A stretch of DNA of 64,000 bases from Corbicula japonica (GCA_038501625.1 JAZAYU010000008.1:11284938-11348937); one strand, 5' to 3'; counted from the stretch's first letter, positions 32,723 to 44,314 are shown. Made by a program: numbers and translations. Notes: generated from the sequence alone by a model not told the origin.

Positions 32723-34126
32723 ACTCCTAAACCTCTTTCAACGCATTACAAAAAGGTTAGCAAAGCGATCAACAGTTGATGGGTTTATCACAAGGCATGC
32801 GTATCGCTGTAGAATATTGTGTTGGTAAGGATTGTCAAGATTATGGCACGGACACATAAACATAATAACCCCTTACGAACATCTTTGACAAGTTTTCAGC
32901 TTTTGCATTTGAACGTTTGCGCCACATAAATTTAAACGAAAATTTATCTCCAGATCTGCATATTACAAAACAATACAGTAAGTTATATTTTCAGTCGACA
33001 AGACAATAAAACATCATGCTCTCAAGTATAAAATTAATTACGAGCTGGGTAAAAGTATTGTAACCTAATATTTTAACCCAGTTACCAGTGAAAGCAGAGT
33101 AAAAAATATAAGATGACTGTAAAGAAAACAAGTTTAGATTTAAAAACGATATATTAAAGTTAAAATTGTGTATATAAGTTAATCATAGATAGTGCGGTCG
33201 GTCAAAAGCTTTTATAGCTTATATTACTCTGAACGCATACTGACTGAAAATAACGTTTGTATTTGTACTCATCATTACACATGAGTAGGTTGCGATCAAC
33301 CAGTTTCATAGAAGAGTGATAAACCCAATAAATTAAGCTTGGGACTCGATATAAGGCTTTGTCGTAGTTGAAAATAAGTACTCCATCTTAGAAATCTGTT
33401 TATTTGACACTCTGTTCGTGAGACAGTACTAACGTTTTATTGACCACTGTAGACTCTTCTACCTTCGGGTCCGCTGTTGACTGTTTCACTGCGTAGAATA
33501 GAATAGAATAGAATTATTTTCTGATAGCGACGGAGAAAGAGTCTAGGTCCGCTGAAGTCTATCGGGAATGGAACGGGTCGAACGGATTTTATTAGCCTAC
33601 CATTCGTACTCATTTCCGGCGAAATGTCAACAATGAAATAGTTGTGAAACGTTTTTTAATTTAATAATTCAGAGAAACCTGGTACAATATGTATATATTT
33701 AGCAAGAGAACAACACACTGGATTCTTAATTTCGTAAGAACTTTTATAAATTTGTTTTATTAACTCTATGCATTTGTTTGAATGTGTCGTACAAGTTTTG
33801 GCATGCTTTAGCAATTTTGGTGTAAGTTTTTACAAGTACAGAAGTGATTTTATTTGTAAGACGAGGCAATTTCAAGCTGAAAATGTCCAAATGTCATGGT
33901 GCAAGATTGAAGTTGTGTAAGCGGCCCAGATAGCTGGATAGAAAGAGCATCTGCCCTATAAAGTGAAAGCGAGGGTTCCATTCTTGCTGCAAGCACAGTC
34001 ATTTACCGAGGTTGACCTTTGCCCCAGTGAGAATTTGTATGTATGCTAGTTTTAGCATGTTTATGAGGAAAATACATCAGGAAATTATACATTTTTGAAA
34101 ATACAGAAAATTAATCACTACATTTA
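32723..34126. other. Non-coding, with microsatellite and tRNA-like remnant
   Basis: No exon is supported. A (TAGAA)n microsatellite lies at 33494-33515. 33920-33990 is tRNA-like, with A-box-like TAGCTGGATAGAAAGAGC and B-box-like GGGTTCCATTC, probably a decayed SINE. Confidence 0.5.
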
Positions 34127-34132
34127 TGTTAA

Positions 34133-35639
34133 CAGTCTTCGCAAAAGGGATGAAAAACTGCCAGTCATCCGGTCTGGTGAAAAAACATTTCCGTCAGACC
34201 GAAAAAGAATTTGCCAGACCGAAACAAAAACAATTATATTCTTCTTTAAACTATTTTATTTCACTATATTTATGCTACACATACATTGGAGCCAATTAAA
34301 TAGCTCTATTTTCACTTTAACCCCCACACGTTACAAAACAACAATACAGATTATTAAATCTATTTTTTATTCTTGAAAAAATGACAGAAATAAATATGGC
34401 AAAGTCTTTCTGTGCCAGATGATATAAATTTGCATTGGCACTCCCACTTATGTCCACTGAAACTTGTCTAGCAGTCTGCATCTGTTGCTGGAACTTGGCA
34501 TCTCCAACAGCCTTCTTGTGGTCTAAAAAAAAAACAGTTCTAAATATATTGGAGGCCTTACTTTTCAGACACAAATTACAGTAAACTACATTGATTCTGT
34601 TATGGAACAATAATACACAAATGCAATTAAGTAAATAAATATAGATATAAGTAAATAATAACACTAAAACAATTAAACTTCTTTTTGTTTTGATGTCAGA
34701 TGCATGTATATCGCGGCGTTGCGTAATTAACACACCGTGAAATCTACGGTACATCAGGGAGTAAGTTCCATGCTGGACAAATGTTTTAAAATAACTTTTT
34801 ATATAATTTATTGAGATTTATTTTAAATAAAAAGAAATAATGTACAAACAAACAAAAAATAATGTACAAACAAACAAAGATTGCGGTCGTCAATTTCCAA
34901 AGGTGTCTGTACCTTTGAACTGATCGACAATCTGTTGGTCCGTCAAATTCGGCGATGTTAGTTTGTCGTCATCCGTCGTTAACCAGCTTGATATGTCGAT
35001 GAGCAGGTAATGTCAAAACAACGAACTGTTTTGACGTTTCCTGCTCAAAGTCTATTATGGTTAGCAGCTTTCATTAATTGTAGCTAATTTGCGGTTTGTC
35101 TCGCGAACGAAATTCTGTCAGTACTGTATCAGCTTGGTGTTTTTAGCACCTACTGTTCATCACAAAGGGGGTTTCAAAAGCTTTTGTATAAAAAAAAAAC
35201 TTTCATTTATTTTCATACTTTGATGTTGTATCTGTTGATGAACTTGTAATCGCCTCGTAAATCCCTGCATACAAAATGTAATAAACAACCTTAGCCGGTA
35301 ATGACGTAATACGACACGAAAAAAGCGTGCGTTTTGTGAATTTGTCACCAAAGTTGATTTGATCATTAGGTCTTTTTTACCACACACGAAGAATGAACAA
35401 ACATCCACATTGTAAATGTACAAAAAATTGGGATCCACGTACTGAGCGCGATATAACGGATCGCCATGTAACAGAGCTGCAGTGCAATTATAACGGAAAT
35501 ATTGTTTGCACCAAGATTTTTCGTACCCAAAATGCCGAAAAAAATGCCGGTCGGTTAGACCGACGACTTCACAAAACTGCCGGACCGTACCAAATTTTGC
35601 CGGACATGACGGGCGGTCCGGTGCCTTTCGCGAAGACTG
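34133..35639 (-). mobile_element. DNA transposon remnant E1, TSD TGTTAA
   Basis: Inverted termini CAGTCTTCGCAAAAGG (left) and CCTTTCGCGAAGACTG (right), flanked by TGTTAA at 34127-34132 and 35640-35645. A sibling with similar termini lies at 60703-61282. On the minus strand, 34600-34380 has a zinc-finger-like stretch (YCNLCLKSKASNIF), a T-rich run ending in AG, then DHKKAVGDAKFQQQMQTARQ, which resembles the BED-type finger region of hAT-like transposases. The reading is degraded, and the family assignment is inference. Confidence 0.75.
34317..34754 (-). pseudogene. Possible BED-finger transposase remnant in E1
   Basis: An open frame of 145 codons. The gene-like part is the Cys-x2-Cys segment VVYCNLCLKSKAS and, after TTTTTTTTTTAG (acceptor-like), HKKAVGDAKFQQQMQTARQV and SVDISGSANANLYHLAQKDF. 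The frame crosses the T run by chance. Its ends are AT-rich and unconvincing. It may be one exon of a transposase gene or a host-derived BED protein; nothing else of it is visible. Confidence 0.4.
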
Positions 35640-35738
35640 TGTTAACTTTTTTTACCAAGCTCACTAAAATATTTTTTTTTACCAAGCTCACTTATTTTAG
35701 TGATTTTATTGTCACAGAGTTCTTTCTTTTGCTTTTAG

Positions 35739-35843
35739 CTCCTGTTTGCTGTTGTGATTCTTTCCTGGGTGTACGCCATTATTGCTGGTCGCTGGGCTGC
35801 TAAAAGATATTTGAAAGACAACTTTGGAATTACTGCAAACTAG
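35739..35843 (+). CDS. Possible terminal exon of an unidentified membrane protein
   Basis: Behind a strong acceptor (TTCTTTCTTTTGCTTTTAG, ending at 35738), one frame reads a hydrophobic helix, LLFAVVILSWVYAIIAG, then a basic amphipathic tail, RWAAKRYLKDNFGITAN, and a TAG stop at 35841-35843. Codon use and composition look coding, and GC content is higher than in its neighbours. It would be the C-terminal membrane anchor of a plus-strand gene whose earlier exons I could not find; they would have to lie upstream of, or be interrupted by, the E1 transposon at 34133-35639. I do not recognise the protein. Confidence 0.45.
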   Translation, partial: LLFAVVILSWVYAIIAGRWAAKRYLKDNFGITAN

Positions 35844-36528
35844 GTAAAATAACCTAACTTGTTTCTGATGGTACACATGCTATCTTTCATTCATTGCAAC
35901 TTTCAATATACCTTCTTAAACTTTGAATGGATTTGAACAATTTTGGAGAAAGTGAAGATCATATTTAGTAAATTTTGTAAATACCAATTTTATGACACAT
36001 TTGAATATAAAGTTTGTCTGTATTCCATAACCCAATCCAAAACTCAGTACCAATTAGAGAAAACAAAATTAAAATGGGCCTAAGAAGCAATATGCTTAGC
36101 ATCATCAGATGCTCTGGCTTGTAATCTACATGAACTACATGAAAAATATTTGTCTCCCAAAAGTGACCTTCTTTGAGCTTTCGGAGAAGTCAATTTGTAT
36201 AGACTATATAGGTGTGAGGAAATTATTTGACGATTTAGCTTGGGCCAAGTCTAACTGCTAGATCTTTTTGGTTATTTTAATATTTTGTGTTAAATTAGTT
36301 TGTTTGAACGGTAAAGTCCGAGGTCTTCCGTTGGAGAGTATAAAAGCAATTACCCTTCATTGATACAAGGCAGTCTGTTACTGAGTGTCGAGGTATTCAC
36401 ATAATTGAATTTTGATTCAATATTTTGGTCTGCATTATAGGTCCAATATAGTACAGCTCTGTACTAGGACATATTGACCGGGTTGTTTCAACGTTTATGG
36501 TGTGAATAGTATTGGTTGAAGCTAGGGA
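35844..36528. other. Non-coding, with a TATA-like site
   Basis: May be the 3' untranslated region of the exon above. GAGAGTATAAAAGCAATTACC at about 36334-36354 looks like a TATA box with a start region some 30 bp on. Together with the adjacent tandem leader it recalls the promoter end of an LTR element or transposon. No ORF follows. Confidence 0.4.
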
Positions 36529-36905
36529 TGATAGGGTTTTTAGATAGTGACCTCAGACAATTGCTGGAAACACATGCGTCTGAGCCCCTTGTAAGGTAGC
36601 TTCAGCATAAGTGTTGAGGATAGGGTTTAGATAGTGACCTCAGACAATTGCTGGAAACACATGCGTCTGAGACACTTGTGTCCCTAAGGAAGCTTCAGAG
36701 TAGGCGTTGAGGGTAGGGTTTCTAGATAGTGCCTTCAGACAATTGCTGGAAACACATGCGTCTGAGACACTTCTGTCCCTCAGGTAGTTTCAGAGTAGGT
36801 GTTGAAGATAGGTTTTAGGTTAGACAGTGTTCTCGGACTATTGCTGACGAAGAGGTTCTCGTATCCTCGGGATATCACATAGGTCTGAGACACTATTGTT
36901 CAGCA
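36529..36905 (+). repeat. Four tandem units of about 91 bp
   Basis: Units begin at the ATAGGGTTT-like landmark at 36531, 36620, 36713 and 36808 (spacing 89, 93, 95). Each contains 'agatagtgacctcagacaattgctgg' followed by 'aaacacatgcgtctgagacact'. The last unit is diverged. Confidence 0.85.
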
Positions 36906-37619
36906 GGGATTAGTGTTGAGTGTATGTTTGAAGTCGTTCTGGTTGAGGTTTTGTTTGAATAGTGATTGTTCATGATTTTGTTGAGCACAGTTTGAAAGTT
37001 CTGGTTGCTCGGATTTAATCATTGTAAGAGTGTAATTTATTGTTTGAGGATTTGTTGAACCTTGTAGTTCGAATCTTCATGTCAGTTAATTGCTCAGCGT
37101 ATGCTTTGATGGTGTGCTTGAGGTTCATGTAAGATTGTTTTATTTCTAAGTGTGATTGTGCTCAGGGTGAGTGACTGAGAGTTTAAGAATGATCATTTTG
37201 TCCAGGCGTTCATTGTCCTGGAGATTGTTTGCATATGTTCGGCTGATTCTAACCTTGATAATTTCGTTTCGTCCGAATCATTTATGAAATCATTATAATC
37301 ATTTTGGAGCAAAGTAGCTCAGGAAAATTTTATTATATTGTTCAAAACAATATACATTGCTCAGACATCTTGAAATCATTTTAGGCGAAAAATTATATAT
37401 ATAGGCTCAGACAAATAGTCTGTTTGTATGTGCCTTCCGCTCGGGGCACGTTACATAGGGAAAGAATGCTGCTGACTTGAAACTTCTTCATAAATCAGTA
37501 AAAGTATGATAAAATGTCTTCCTGATTTGCAAGTCTAGAGAGAGCCCTGATATCATAATTTAATTTTATTCCACAATCTATAATATCTATTTACTCCATA
37601 TTTATGCCATTTATTGTAG
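36906..37619. other. Non-coding
   Basis: T-rich sequence with many TTGAG/GTTGAG words, perhaps further decay of the tandem leader. No exon. Confidence 0.4.
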
Positions 37620-38075
37620 GGTGAACAGTGAAGACCCAGATCAGCTAGCACATCTGTGCCATTTGATAAGAATCTACACTGCTTGTTTATAGGTCAGAAA
37701 AACCAAACAAATCTTAAAGCAAGCAGTGCAGATATGATCAGACAGCATGGATGTGCCAACTGATCCTGATCTACACTGTTTACCAATGCCATTAAGAAAT
37801 ATCTATAGAGGAAAGAGTTAATTACTGTCTATAGGAAACTGCATTTCCTGTAATCATTAACTTTCTAAATTCATTTAGTTGACTTAACTTTCTTTCAGTT
37901 AGAGCCAGTCCATTTATTGTACAAAGGGTTTTTGGGCAGGGGTTCGGGTGTAATTACTTACTTTATTTTTTATCTGAATAGCTAACGGTATAAAGCCTGA
38001 TCAGACTGTTTGAGTGCTAATGCTGATCTGGGTCTACACTGGTGGCAAATATGATATAATCTGTGCTAAGCACTT
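37620..38075 (+). repeat. Dispersed repeat family D, two adjacent copies
   Basis: 'gtgaa-cagtg-agacccagatcag', 'cacatctgtgcc' and 'gatcctgatctacactgttt' at 37620-37810, and 'gcctgatcagactg-ttgagtgctaatgctgatctgggtctacact' at 37995-38045. Related pieces occur at 46890-46970, 49675-49790 and 52000-52160. The half-units are inverted to each other, so a MITE is likely. Confidence 0.65.
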
Positions 38076-38270
38076 AAAGGGTTAAGTTTGCTCTTTGATG
38101 ATATTAATGCTTTTTAAAATGATGAATGGTTGAGTAACCAAGTTTTAACAGTTAGGTAAGAAAATGTAGAATGTAAAGTTTTGCAGACTGATCTAGGTTC
38201 ATGTTAATTGCTCATGCTAAAAAATGATAACAAACAAATTTGGATCCAGTTACATTATTCAGCTTGTTAA

Positions 38271-40619
38271 GGGCTTACCACACTCCTCCCCAGCATGTTA
38301 ATCGATAAAAAGAAATTTATCAAAATCTCAATAACAGCTAAATGCCGTTCAATGAAACTTTGCACAAATGAGTGTTACTAATGTATCTTATTTTGCATAT
38401 GTTAAAACAGTTAGAACAGTAAAAAAATATGGAGATCTAAAAATTCCCTAATCTTCTATTCACATAAATTCACAAAAGCTGTGACAAAGTTATCTCCCCT
38501 TATTTATAGCAATAACAAGTCGTTCTGTTCAAGACTTCAATCCAAAGTATGTACACCATTTGTTGGTTTCTATCATTTAATTATCTTATAATGTTGCAAT
38601 TTTATTGGTTACTTCCAAAGCAATTGGTTTAAATACGCTAGGAAAAGTGTGCACATAGATTACAGTTCTTTGTTCAGTTGTTCAAGCATTTAACAACACC
38701 CCATCTATAGACTCATCTAGCAACAGTAAGTAATAATCGTTTTCTGAGACAGAATTATTCAGTCAATCCAAGTGAGTCATGTGATCAGGCTTGGGTATAC
38801 ATGTATAAGGTGAGTTCGCAGTGTAATTATTTAGTGTTTCTTTGGATGTTACTCAAGACGGATATGAGAAAGCGAAAGCTAGCTAGATCCACGGGAGACA
38901 TACTCATTGGAGACATAACTAGGACTTTGATGCTTATATCCTCTACATCAACTAGCTCCATCAGTACTCTCTGAGAACACATTGCTTTCTAGAGGGTCGG
39001 ACTAGTTATAATAGTTAGGATTATAACCGGGTCGTAGTTGGAACTCCATTAGGTGAGTAACATTGGGTTCAACAAGTATATACAATAGTAATATGGGTGA
39101 CTTGTTGATGATAACATTGTCAGCATATGTTGAGCTGAATATAGTACAATTTAGTACCGCAATAGTAGACTGACATGAGTATATTTGATGACCGTATGTG
39201 ATGGTCATATTATTGTCAGTCGTGTGATAGGTATTACGGTTCAAACAGACTGCTTGTTTTCTGGTCGCGTAAACAGATGACAATTATTGATTTCTCTTCT
39301 AGTAGTTCAAGGTTCTGTACAAAGTACACAACATTTTCTTGTCAGTATCATTACACTCACGTGGGAATTTAAAATTATGTTTTGTATAGCTTAGTTTTTG
39401 TGAATTTATGTAAATAGAACTTGAAGTGGTTTGATAGGTCTAACTTTTTTTCTTTACGTTTCTAAAATGTCTTAATGTATGCAAAATAAAGATACATTAG
39501 TAACATTCATTTGTGCAAAGTTTCATTGAACGGCATTTTGCCATTATTGAGATTTTGATAATTTTCTTTTTATAGGGATGGCAACAAATATTTGAATGCC
39601 GACGGGACATTCGAATACTTTTTTAATATTCGATTATTAAATTTTGTAAAATAAAATATTATAAAGAAAAACGAATAAATTTAAATTATTTTGTGTAAGG
39701 ACTTTTTGTTTTCCCCCTAAACATGCTAAATTCGATGTGCAATTAACAGAAACACCTGGTGTTATTATAAGACGTGTCATTGTCAATATATTGGCCCCCA
39801 ATAAACAGCATTTGGCAATATGAAATACCCGTTAACGTCAATAATCGGTGATTCTGGAGAACAATACCGATCGGTGTTCCATAAAGAATTCTGTGCAAGA
39901 GGTGCGAAATTAATAATGCGTGTGCATATTTTAATTGAAACTGAAAACAATAATCATTGGATGAAGCAAAAATAAGCCGCATCCAATGATTTTCCTAATA
40001 AAGATAATTTGCATAATTGCTATCACGCGCATCCAAATCCGATTGCTATTGAAGTCACGTGCAAACTCAAACTTGAGTAAATTGCTGTTTGAACCAGGAA
40101 GAAACCTACATCACACCATAGAGCTTACGTAAGAAGTAATGATATGAATTAATTCTAATGAAATTAAAATGATAAACAATGTGTGTAATATTTAGACGAT
40201 CAGCATTAATACTGTGGCGACAACAATATTACCATAAAATTACTCTGTCCCGGAAATGCACGTACAAAGAAAAAGAAAGTAGACTTACCTGTTTTATATT
40301 AACTTCATATTATTAATCTGCAAGATTACATAACTGGAACATTAAATGTTAGAAATTGAGCTTTTGTCTTTTTAGCTTGATCTGATGACAACGTTGAGCG
40401 TTATTTATAATTGGAATGCCGTTATACAACCGGAAGTGCCTGTTTACTGACTCGTACAGCAAACTCCAGCATACTTTGAGCAAAGAGATCGCAAATAAAC
40501 ATAATAACTATCGAATAGTCGAATACTTTCACAACCGAATATTCGAATGCCAATTTTGCTATTCGTTGCCATCCCTACTTTTTATCAATGAACATGCTGG
40601 GGAGGAGTGTGGTAAGCCC
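38271..40619. mobile_element. TTAA-flanked inverted-repeat element, split by a hAT-like insertion
   Basis: Left end GGGCTTACCACACTCCTCCC and its inverted copy GGGAGGAGTGTGGTAAGCCC at the right are flanked by TTAA (38267-38270, 40620-40623). The inverted arms run about 150 bp: 38271-38425 against 39440-39573 plus 40586-40619. The right arm is interrupted at CTTTTTAT by the element at 39574-40577. TTAA duplication fits piggyBac or Kolobok transposons. No transposase is found in the unique middle. Confidence 0.85.
39574..40577. mobile_element. hAT-like non-autonomous element, TSD CTTTTTAT
   Basis: Termini (T)AGGGATGGCAACAAATA and TATTCGTTGCCATCCCTA; 8-bp duplication CTTTTTAT at 39566-39573 and 40578-40585. 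Subterminal ATTCGAAT words recur at both ends. The left arm of the host element shows the empty site 'ttctttttatcgattaacatg'. No coding capacity was recognised in the 1,004 bp. Confidence 0.9.
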
Positions 40620-40749
40620 TTAAAATGTGATATGTAATAATCCTACATCCTTTTTGTAAGCTTTCAAAAGAGTATTCACAATACAGGTGATTTATAAAAA
40701 ACATTACCCACCATTATATTTTTACATGTAAAATAACTTTTTTTAAACA

Positions 40750-40776
40750 TTTATTTTCAGATTTAGATTTTAAACA
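40750..40776 (+). other. Splice acceptor and 5' untranslated segment of CRCP
   Basis: TTTATTTTCAG ends at 40760, 16 bp before the ATG. It implies a non-coding upstream exon joined in the 5' untranslated region. That exon was not located. Confidence 0.55.
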
Positions 40777-41184
40777 ATGGAGGTTAAAAACGAAAAATCT
40801 GCCATGCTGAGTAACTTTGAAGTTCTGAATCTGTTGAATGATATGCACAAAGGACAAAGTAAACAAAGCAAGCTGCAAACTAATTTAGCCACCATTTCAT
40901 ACGAGATAACCCAATATTTAGAAAACTCTGCATGTGCCAAACAATCTCCAGAAATTATTGCAACATTTATGAAAGCGGTTGAACCATTTAAGCTAACAAA
41001 GGCAGAAAAATTACAGCTGTTAAACTTGAGACCAAGAACAGCAGTTGAAATTCAGTTAATAGTGGAAGAGAGTGAAGAAAGATTAACAGAAGAACAGATA
41101 TATGAGCTGTTAGAGATAGTGAAGGAAAACTTACCAGGGAAAGATGAAGAAGAGATGGAACAGGATGAACAAGATCAGGAATAA
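40777..41184 (+). CDS. CRCP: DNA-directed RNA polymerase III subunit RPC9
   Basis: 135 codons in one exon, starting MEVKNEKSAMLSNFEVL. The family signature SPEIIATFMKAVEPFKLTK, then KLQLLNLRPRTAVEIQLIVE and ESEERLTEEQIYELLEIV, is that of the Rpb4/RPC9 fold. An acidic tail ends the protein. RPC9 pairs with RPC8 as the stalk of RNA polymerase III, in the nucleus, which helps initiation on tRNA and 5S genes; in vertebrates the same protein is known as the CGRP receptor component. Its length is close to that of the vertebrate protein. The start matches the family N-terminus. An acceptor-like site just upstream argues against a simple retrocopy, although the coding part has no intron. The gene stands between a TTAA transposon (ending 40619) and a satellite-like array. 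Confidence 0.95.
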   Translation: MEVKNEKSAMLSNFEVLNLLNDMHKGQSKQSKLQTNLATISYEITQYLENSACAKQSPEIIATFMKAVEPFKLTKAEKLQLLNLRPRTAVEIQLIVEESEERLTEEQIYELLEIVKENLPGKDEEEMEQDEQDQE

Positions 41185-41383
41185 AGCATAGAATCAGATA
41201 CATGACCAGTTTCAAATGTTGTTATCAATGTTATCAGATGACCGATGTTTTTTCTCAAATTTTCGAAGAATAGACAATTATCTCTTCTTATAAATATTAG
41301 GTGATTTCATTTGTAAATGTATCAACATTTATTCCTTTTACTATGGTCATGCAATCTAAATCTCTCAACATGTAAATTTCAAG

Positions 41384-41389
41384 AATAAA
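41384..41389 (+). terminator. CRCP polyadenylation signal
   Basis: AATAAA about 200 bp after the CRCP stop, in AAGAATAAAGTATC. The next A/T-rich repeat begins directly after, so the transcript probably ends near 41400. Confidence 0.6.
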
Positions 41390-41394
41390 GTATC

Positions 41395-42385
41395 TTTCGG
41401 CGTCACGCTTTCAGATATTCGCTCATTAAATATATGAGCGATCTTTCTAAAAACATAAACATTAAAGTATTTTGGAGTTTGTATGACTATAATAATTATT
41501 ATTGAATTATAACAATATAATTACAGATTATCGCTAGATATAAGATATAAATATGAAGATTTTTTTGGCGATTTCGGTATGCGACATGCAACGTTAACTA
41601 CAAGTCCGCACATATACCATCTTTTTGTCGATTTCAAATAAAAATTTTGTATTAACAAATCAATAATTTCTAATGATCTTGCATGATATTATCACACTGA
41701 ATAAAAATAAATATTCAATATTGTACATTTATATCCATTTATTAAAGATTCACGCTATATTTAGGATATAAATATGTAGTTTACAAGCCGATTTCGGTAT
41801 GTGACATATATGTTAGTACGCATATCTACAGTCAATTTTGCAATTTCAAATGAAATTACTTAATTTAATCATCTTTATTTCAATGAACATTCTTTTTATA
41901 ATCCCAGTTAATAAAAAAGGAATTGATAACTGGGGAAAATGAATTTTATAAGTCGCTTTCGGTACATCGGTATCTCTTTGCGACCCGCTTTTTCGGATAT
42001 TCGCTCGCTTACTTTTTGAGCAAGTTTTACAAAAAATTAATAAATAAATACGTATTAAGATGTCAGTATGAACATATTTTTGATTTAAAACAATTTATCT
42101 AATATTTACGCCATATTTAAGATATAAATATGAAGTTTACACGCCGATTTCGGTTTGTGACATACAACGTTATATGTTAGTACGCACATCTGCTGTCATT
42201 TTTATAATTTCAAATCAAATTTCTGAATTGAATCATCTTTATTTAAATGAACATTCATTATATAATCACAATTATTATAAAAATAATCATTAATAACTGG
42301 GAAAAATGAATTTATAAAGTCGATTTCGGTAATTCCCAGTCGATTTCGGTAATTGGGCCGATTTCGGTAAATCGGGTGACCCATA
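41395..42385 (+). repeat. AT-rich array with CGATTTCGGT motifs
   Basis: Six copies of CGATTTCGGT at 41569, 41789, 42145, 42321, 42341 and 42359. Around the first three, a longer unit repeats: 'at-t-agatataaatatgaag-ttaca-gccgatttcggtatgtgacat' and 'gttagtacgcacatct'. A second motif, 'cgctttc-gatattcgctc', occurs at 41406 and about 41990. The last three copies are only 18-20 bp apart. No coding potential. Confidence 0.75.
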
Positions 42386-42743
42386 TTTAGAATGAATGAT
42401 AATTTTCAGTGATCATTTAAAGGTTTGTTATACATCAGAAAGTTCATGACAGTGTGATATTTGCTTGTAACATGTAGTTTTGTGAAAGTTTTTGTATAAA
42501 AGTTAAAATACAAGTGTTAATTTTATGCTTTTTGATAAAATACCAGTGAATAACTCGTATCTTTTCTTGGTTTCCTTAACTATCTCTTCAGTTTTAGCTA
42601 GACTATTGGAAGAATAGGGGAGCTCTCCTACAAACCCAGTGTGTTATCATCTTTAGACATGGACTCACAATCTACATCATTACCAACAAGACCCAAAACT
42701 CTAATACACTTTGGAATATATATTCACAATAATAATCTACATC
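42386..42743. other. Non-coding
   Basis: No supported feature. Confidence 0.4.
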
Positions 42744-43000
42744 ATTGTGTTGCCTGTAATAGCAGGTAGACACATAGGGATCCTATTGTCTTGTGATGTT
42801 GGTGGCAGTGTCTTCCGGTAGTCCCAAAACTTTAACACAGGGTTGGCTTCTTTACTGGTCAATTGAGTATTAACATGAAACTTAATGTTGCCTATAGCTT
42901 TCAAAGTGCTTGTCCAATTCACTTAATACTTGGAATAAATAATCTGCATAAACAAAGCCATCTTTGCAATTTTAGGCAACACATGTTCACGGAACACCAA
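42744..43000 (-). mobile_element. Hairpin-ended element family C, short copy
   Basis: In minus orientation: left end TGGTGTTCCGTGAACATGTG (imperfect palindrome, arms TGTTC/GAACA), one truncated satellite unit ('aagcactttgaaagctataggcaacattaag'), 'ggactaccgga', 'acaataggatccctatgtg', right hairpin CCTGTAATAGCAGG and AACACAA. It matches the long copy at 44990-46330 end to end, but with about one unit instead of six. Confidence 0.8.
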
Positions 43001-43084
43001 AGTCTAGTTAAATATTATAATTACCGGTATATATGGTGGTTGGACTAAAGTACAAATTACAAAAAACTACCCAACATTTAGGTT

Positions 43085-43480
43085 TGATTTATTATGTAAC
43101 TGTGTAAAAATATAAATTAGCTATTCTATTAATATCATGTGATGAAATGTCAACCTTACATTATACAACATGTATGAAATCGTTTCTTTTTGATAACAGT
43201 AATAACATGTAAAGTAAAATAATGATGTTTAAGAAATACATGTATTCACTGAATTAGCTTCCATTATTTAATCTATAGTGAGTTTGTAATAAATATGACT
43301 GCAATTTAAATCTTAACACGACAATAACTTCTGAGTGAATCTCCCATACCCCCTGCTGTTTACAAATATTTCCAGAACAAGCAATAAAAGTAATGTTCAA
43401 ATCTGAAAGAAAGCTTTGGGCATTAACTACAAAATGCAAAAATGTTTATCGTGTACCGTCCAGTTTTCAGTAGCTTGCTA
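43085..43480 (+). repeat. Local duplication, copy 1
   Basis: 'ctgtgtaaaaatataaatTAGCTATTCTATTAATATC', 'aaccttacattatacaacatgtatgaaatc' and 'ctgcaatttaa-t', then 'aagaaagctttg-gcat-a'. It matches 44755-44985 and, after the family C insertion, 46327-46490. Confidence 0.8.
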
Positions 43481-44209
43481 ACTTCATTAATAGTTTGTTT
43501 ACTGCTATGCACATACCAGAAACTCTCAGTAACCTCATAGTTTTCTGTGGTTTTGCTGTAACATCTGATGTACAGCCCGAAACAAGTGCAAATCAGGTTA
43601 GAAACATTGTTTTATGTGAAGTTACATTTGCCCATAAATTGTTATAACATTTTTTGATGATTCATCAAAAAGTAATATTTTCAATAGAAAACGAACAGTC
43701 TGAACATAAACTCTAAAGGGGCAAGCCAGTGAATGTCTGCTGCATAAAGTAATATGATGCCATATGACTTACATTCCTGTACTGTAAAAGTTTGTGTGTG
43801 TCCTGAACCAGTTAACAGAAATAGGATGTATTGTCAAGATGGCCGAAAATATCACTGCATTAGGTTGTTTCATTTGTTTAAGGTTAAAATGAATTAACAA
43901 ATGAATCAGATTTATATTAATATTAGGAAGGGTAAACATATTTAATGTAAATCATGGTTTAATCTAATTTTCTGTTCATTGACATTATGGAAATCATGCT
44001 AATCATTAACTATACTGAAAACTGGTCGGACAATGCTAAATCAACCACTAAATTTGAAACTTTAAAATTTAAATATCTCCAAGTGTGGGCAGTGTAACTT
44101 TATGTTTATGATGGTAGTACATGTACAATGTTAACTGCACATTATATACATTTCATTATAACTGAATATTAAAGTATTTCTGTGTGATTTACCAGGAAAA
44201 GAAAATCAT
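43481..44209. other. Non-coding
   Basis: Nothing recognised beyond AT-rich sequence. Confidence 0.4.
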
Positions 44210-44256
44210 ATCTTTTCCCTAGGAAAAAGATACGTCTTTTTCCTTAGGGAAAAGAT
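44210..44256. repeat. Short strong hairpin
   Basis: ATCTTTTCCCTAGGAAAAAG at 44210 pairs with CTTTTTCCTTAGGGAAAAGA near 44236, leaving a loop of a few bases. The arms are themselves near-palindromic (TTTTCCCTAGGAAAA). Confidence 0.8.
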
Positions 44257-44314
44257 ACCATTCGCATGCTACCTGATTGACGTCACATCTTCAAGTATCT
44301 GACTTAATTTATTT

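Noticed and set aside
32461..32779. Overlapping ORFs at the right end of element B1
   Set aside because: They read through the hairpin end of a non-coding element and recur with the repeat (e.g. 53592-53774), not as genes.
35393..35803. 136-codon ORF at 35.4-35.8 kb
   Set aside because: It runs from the E1 transposon end across T-rich sequence and overlaps the better-supported exon in another frame.
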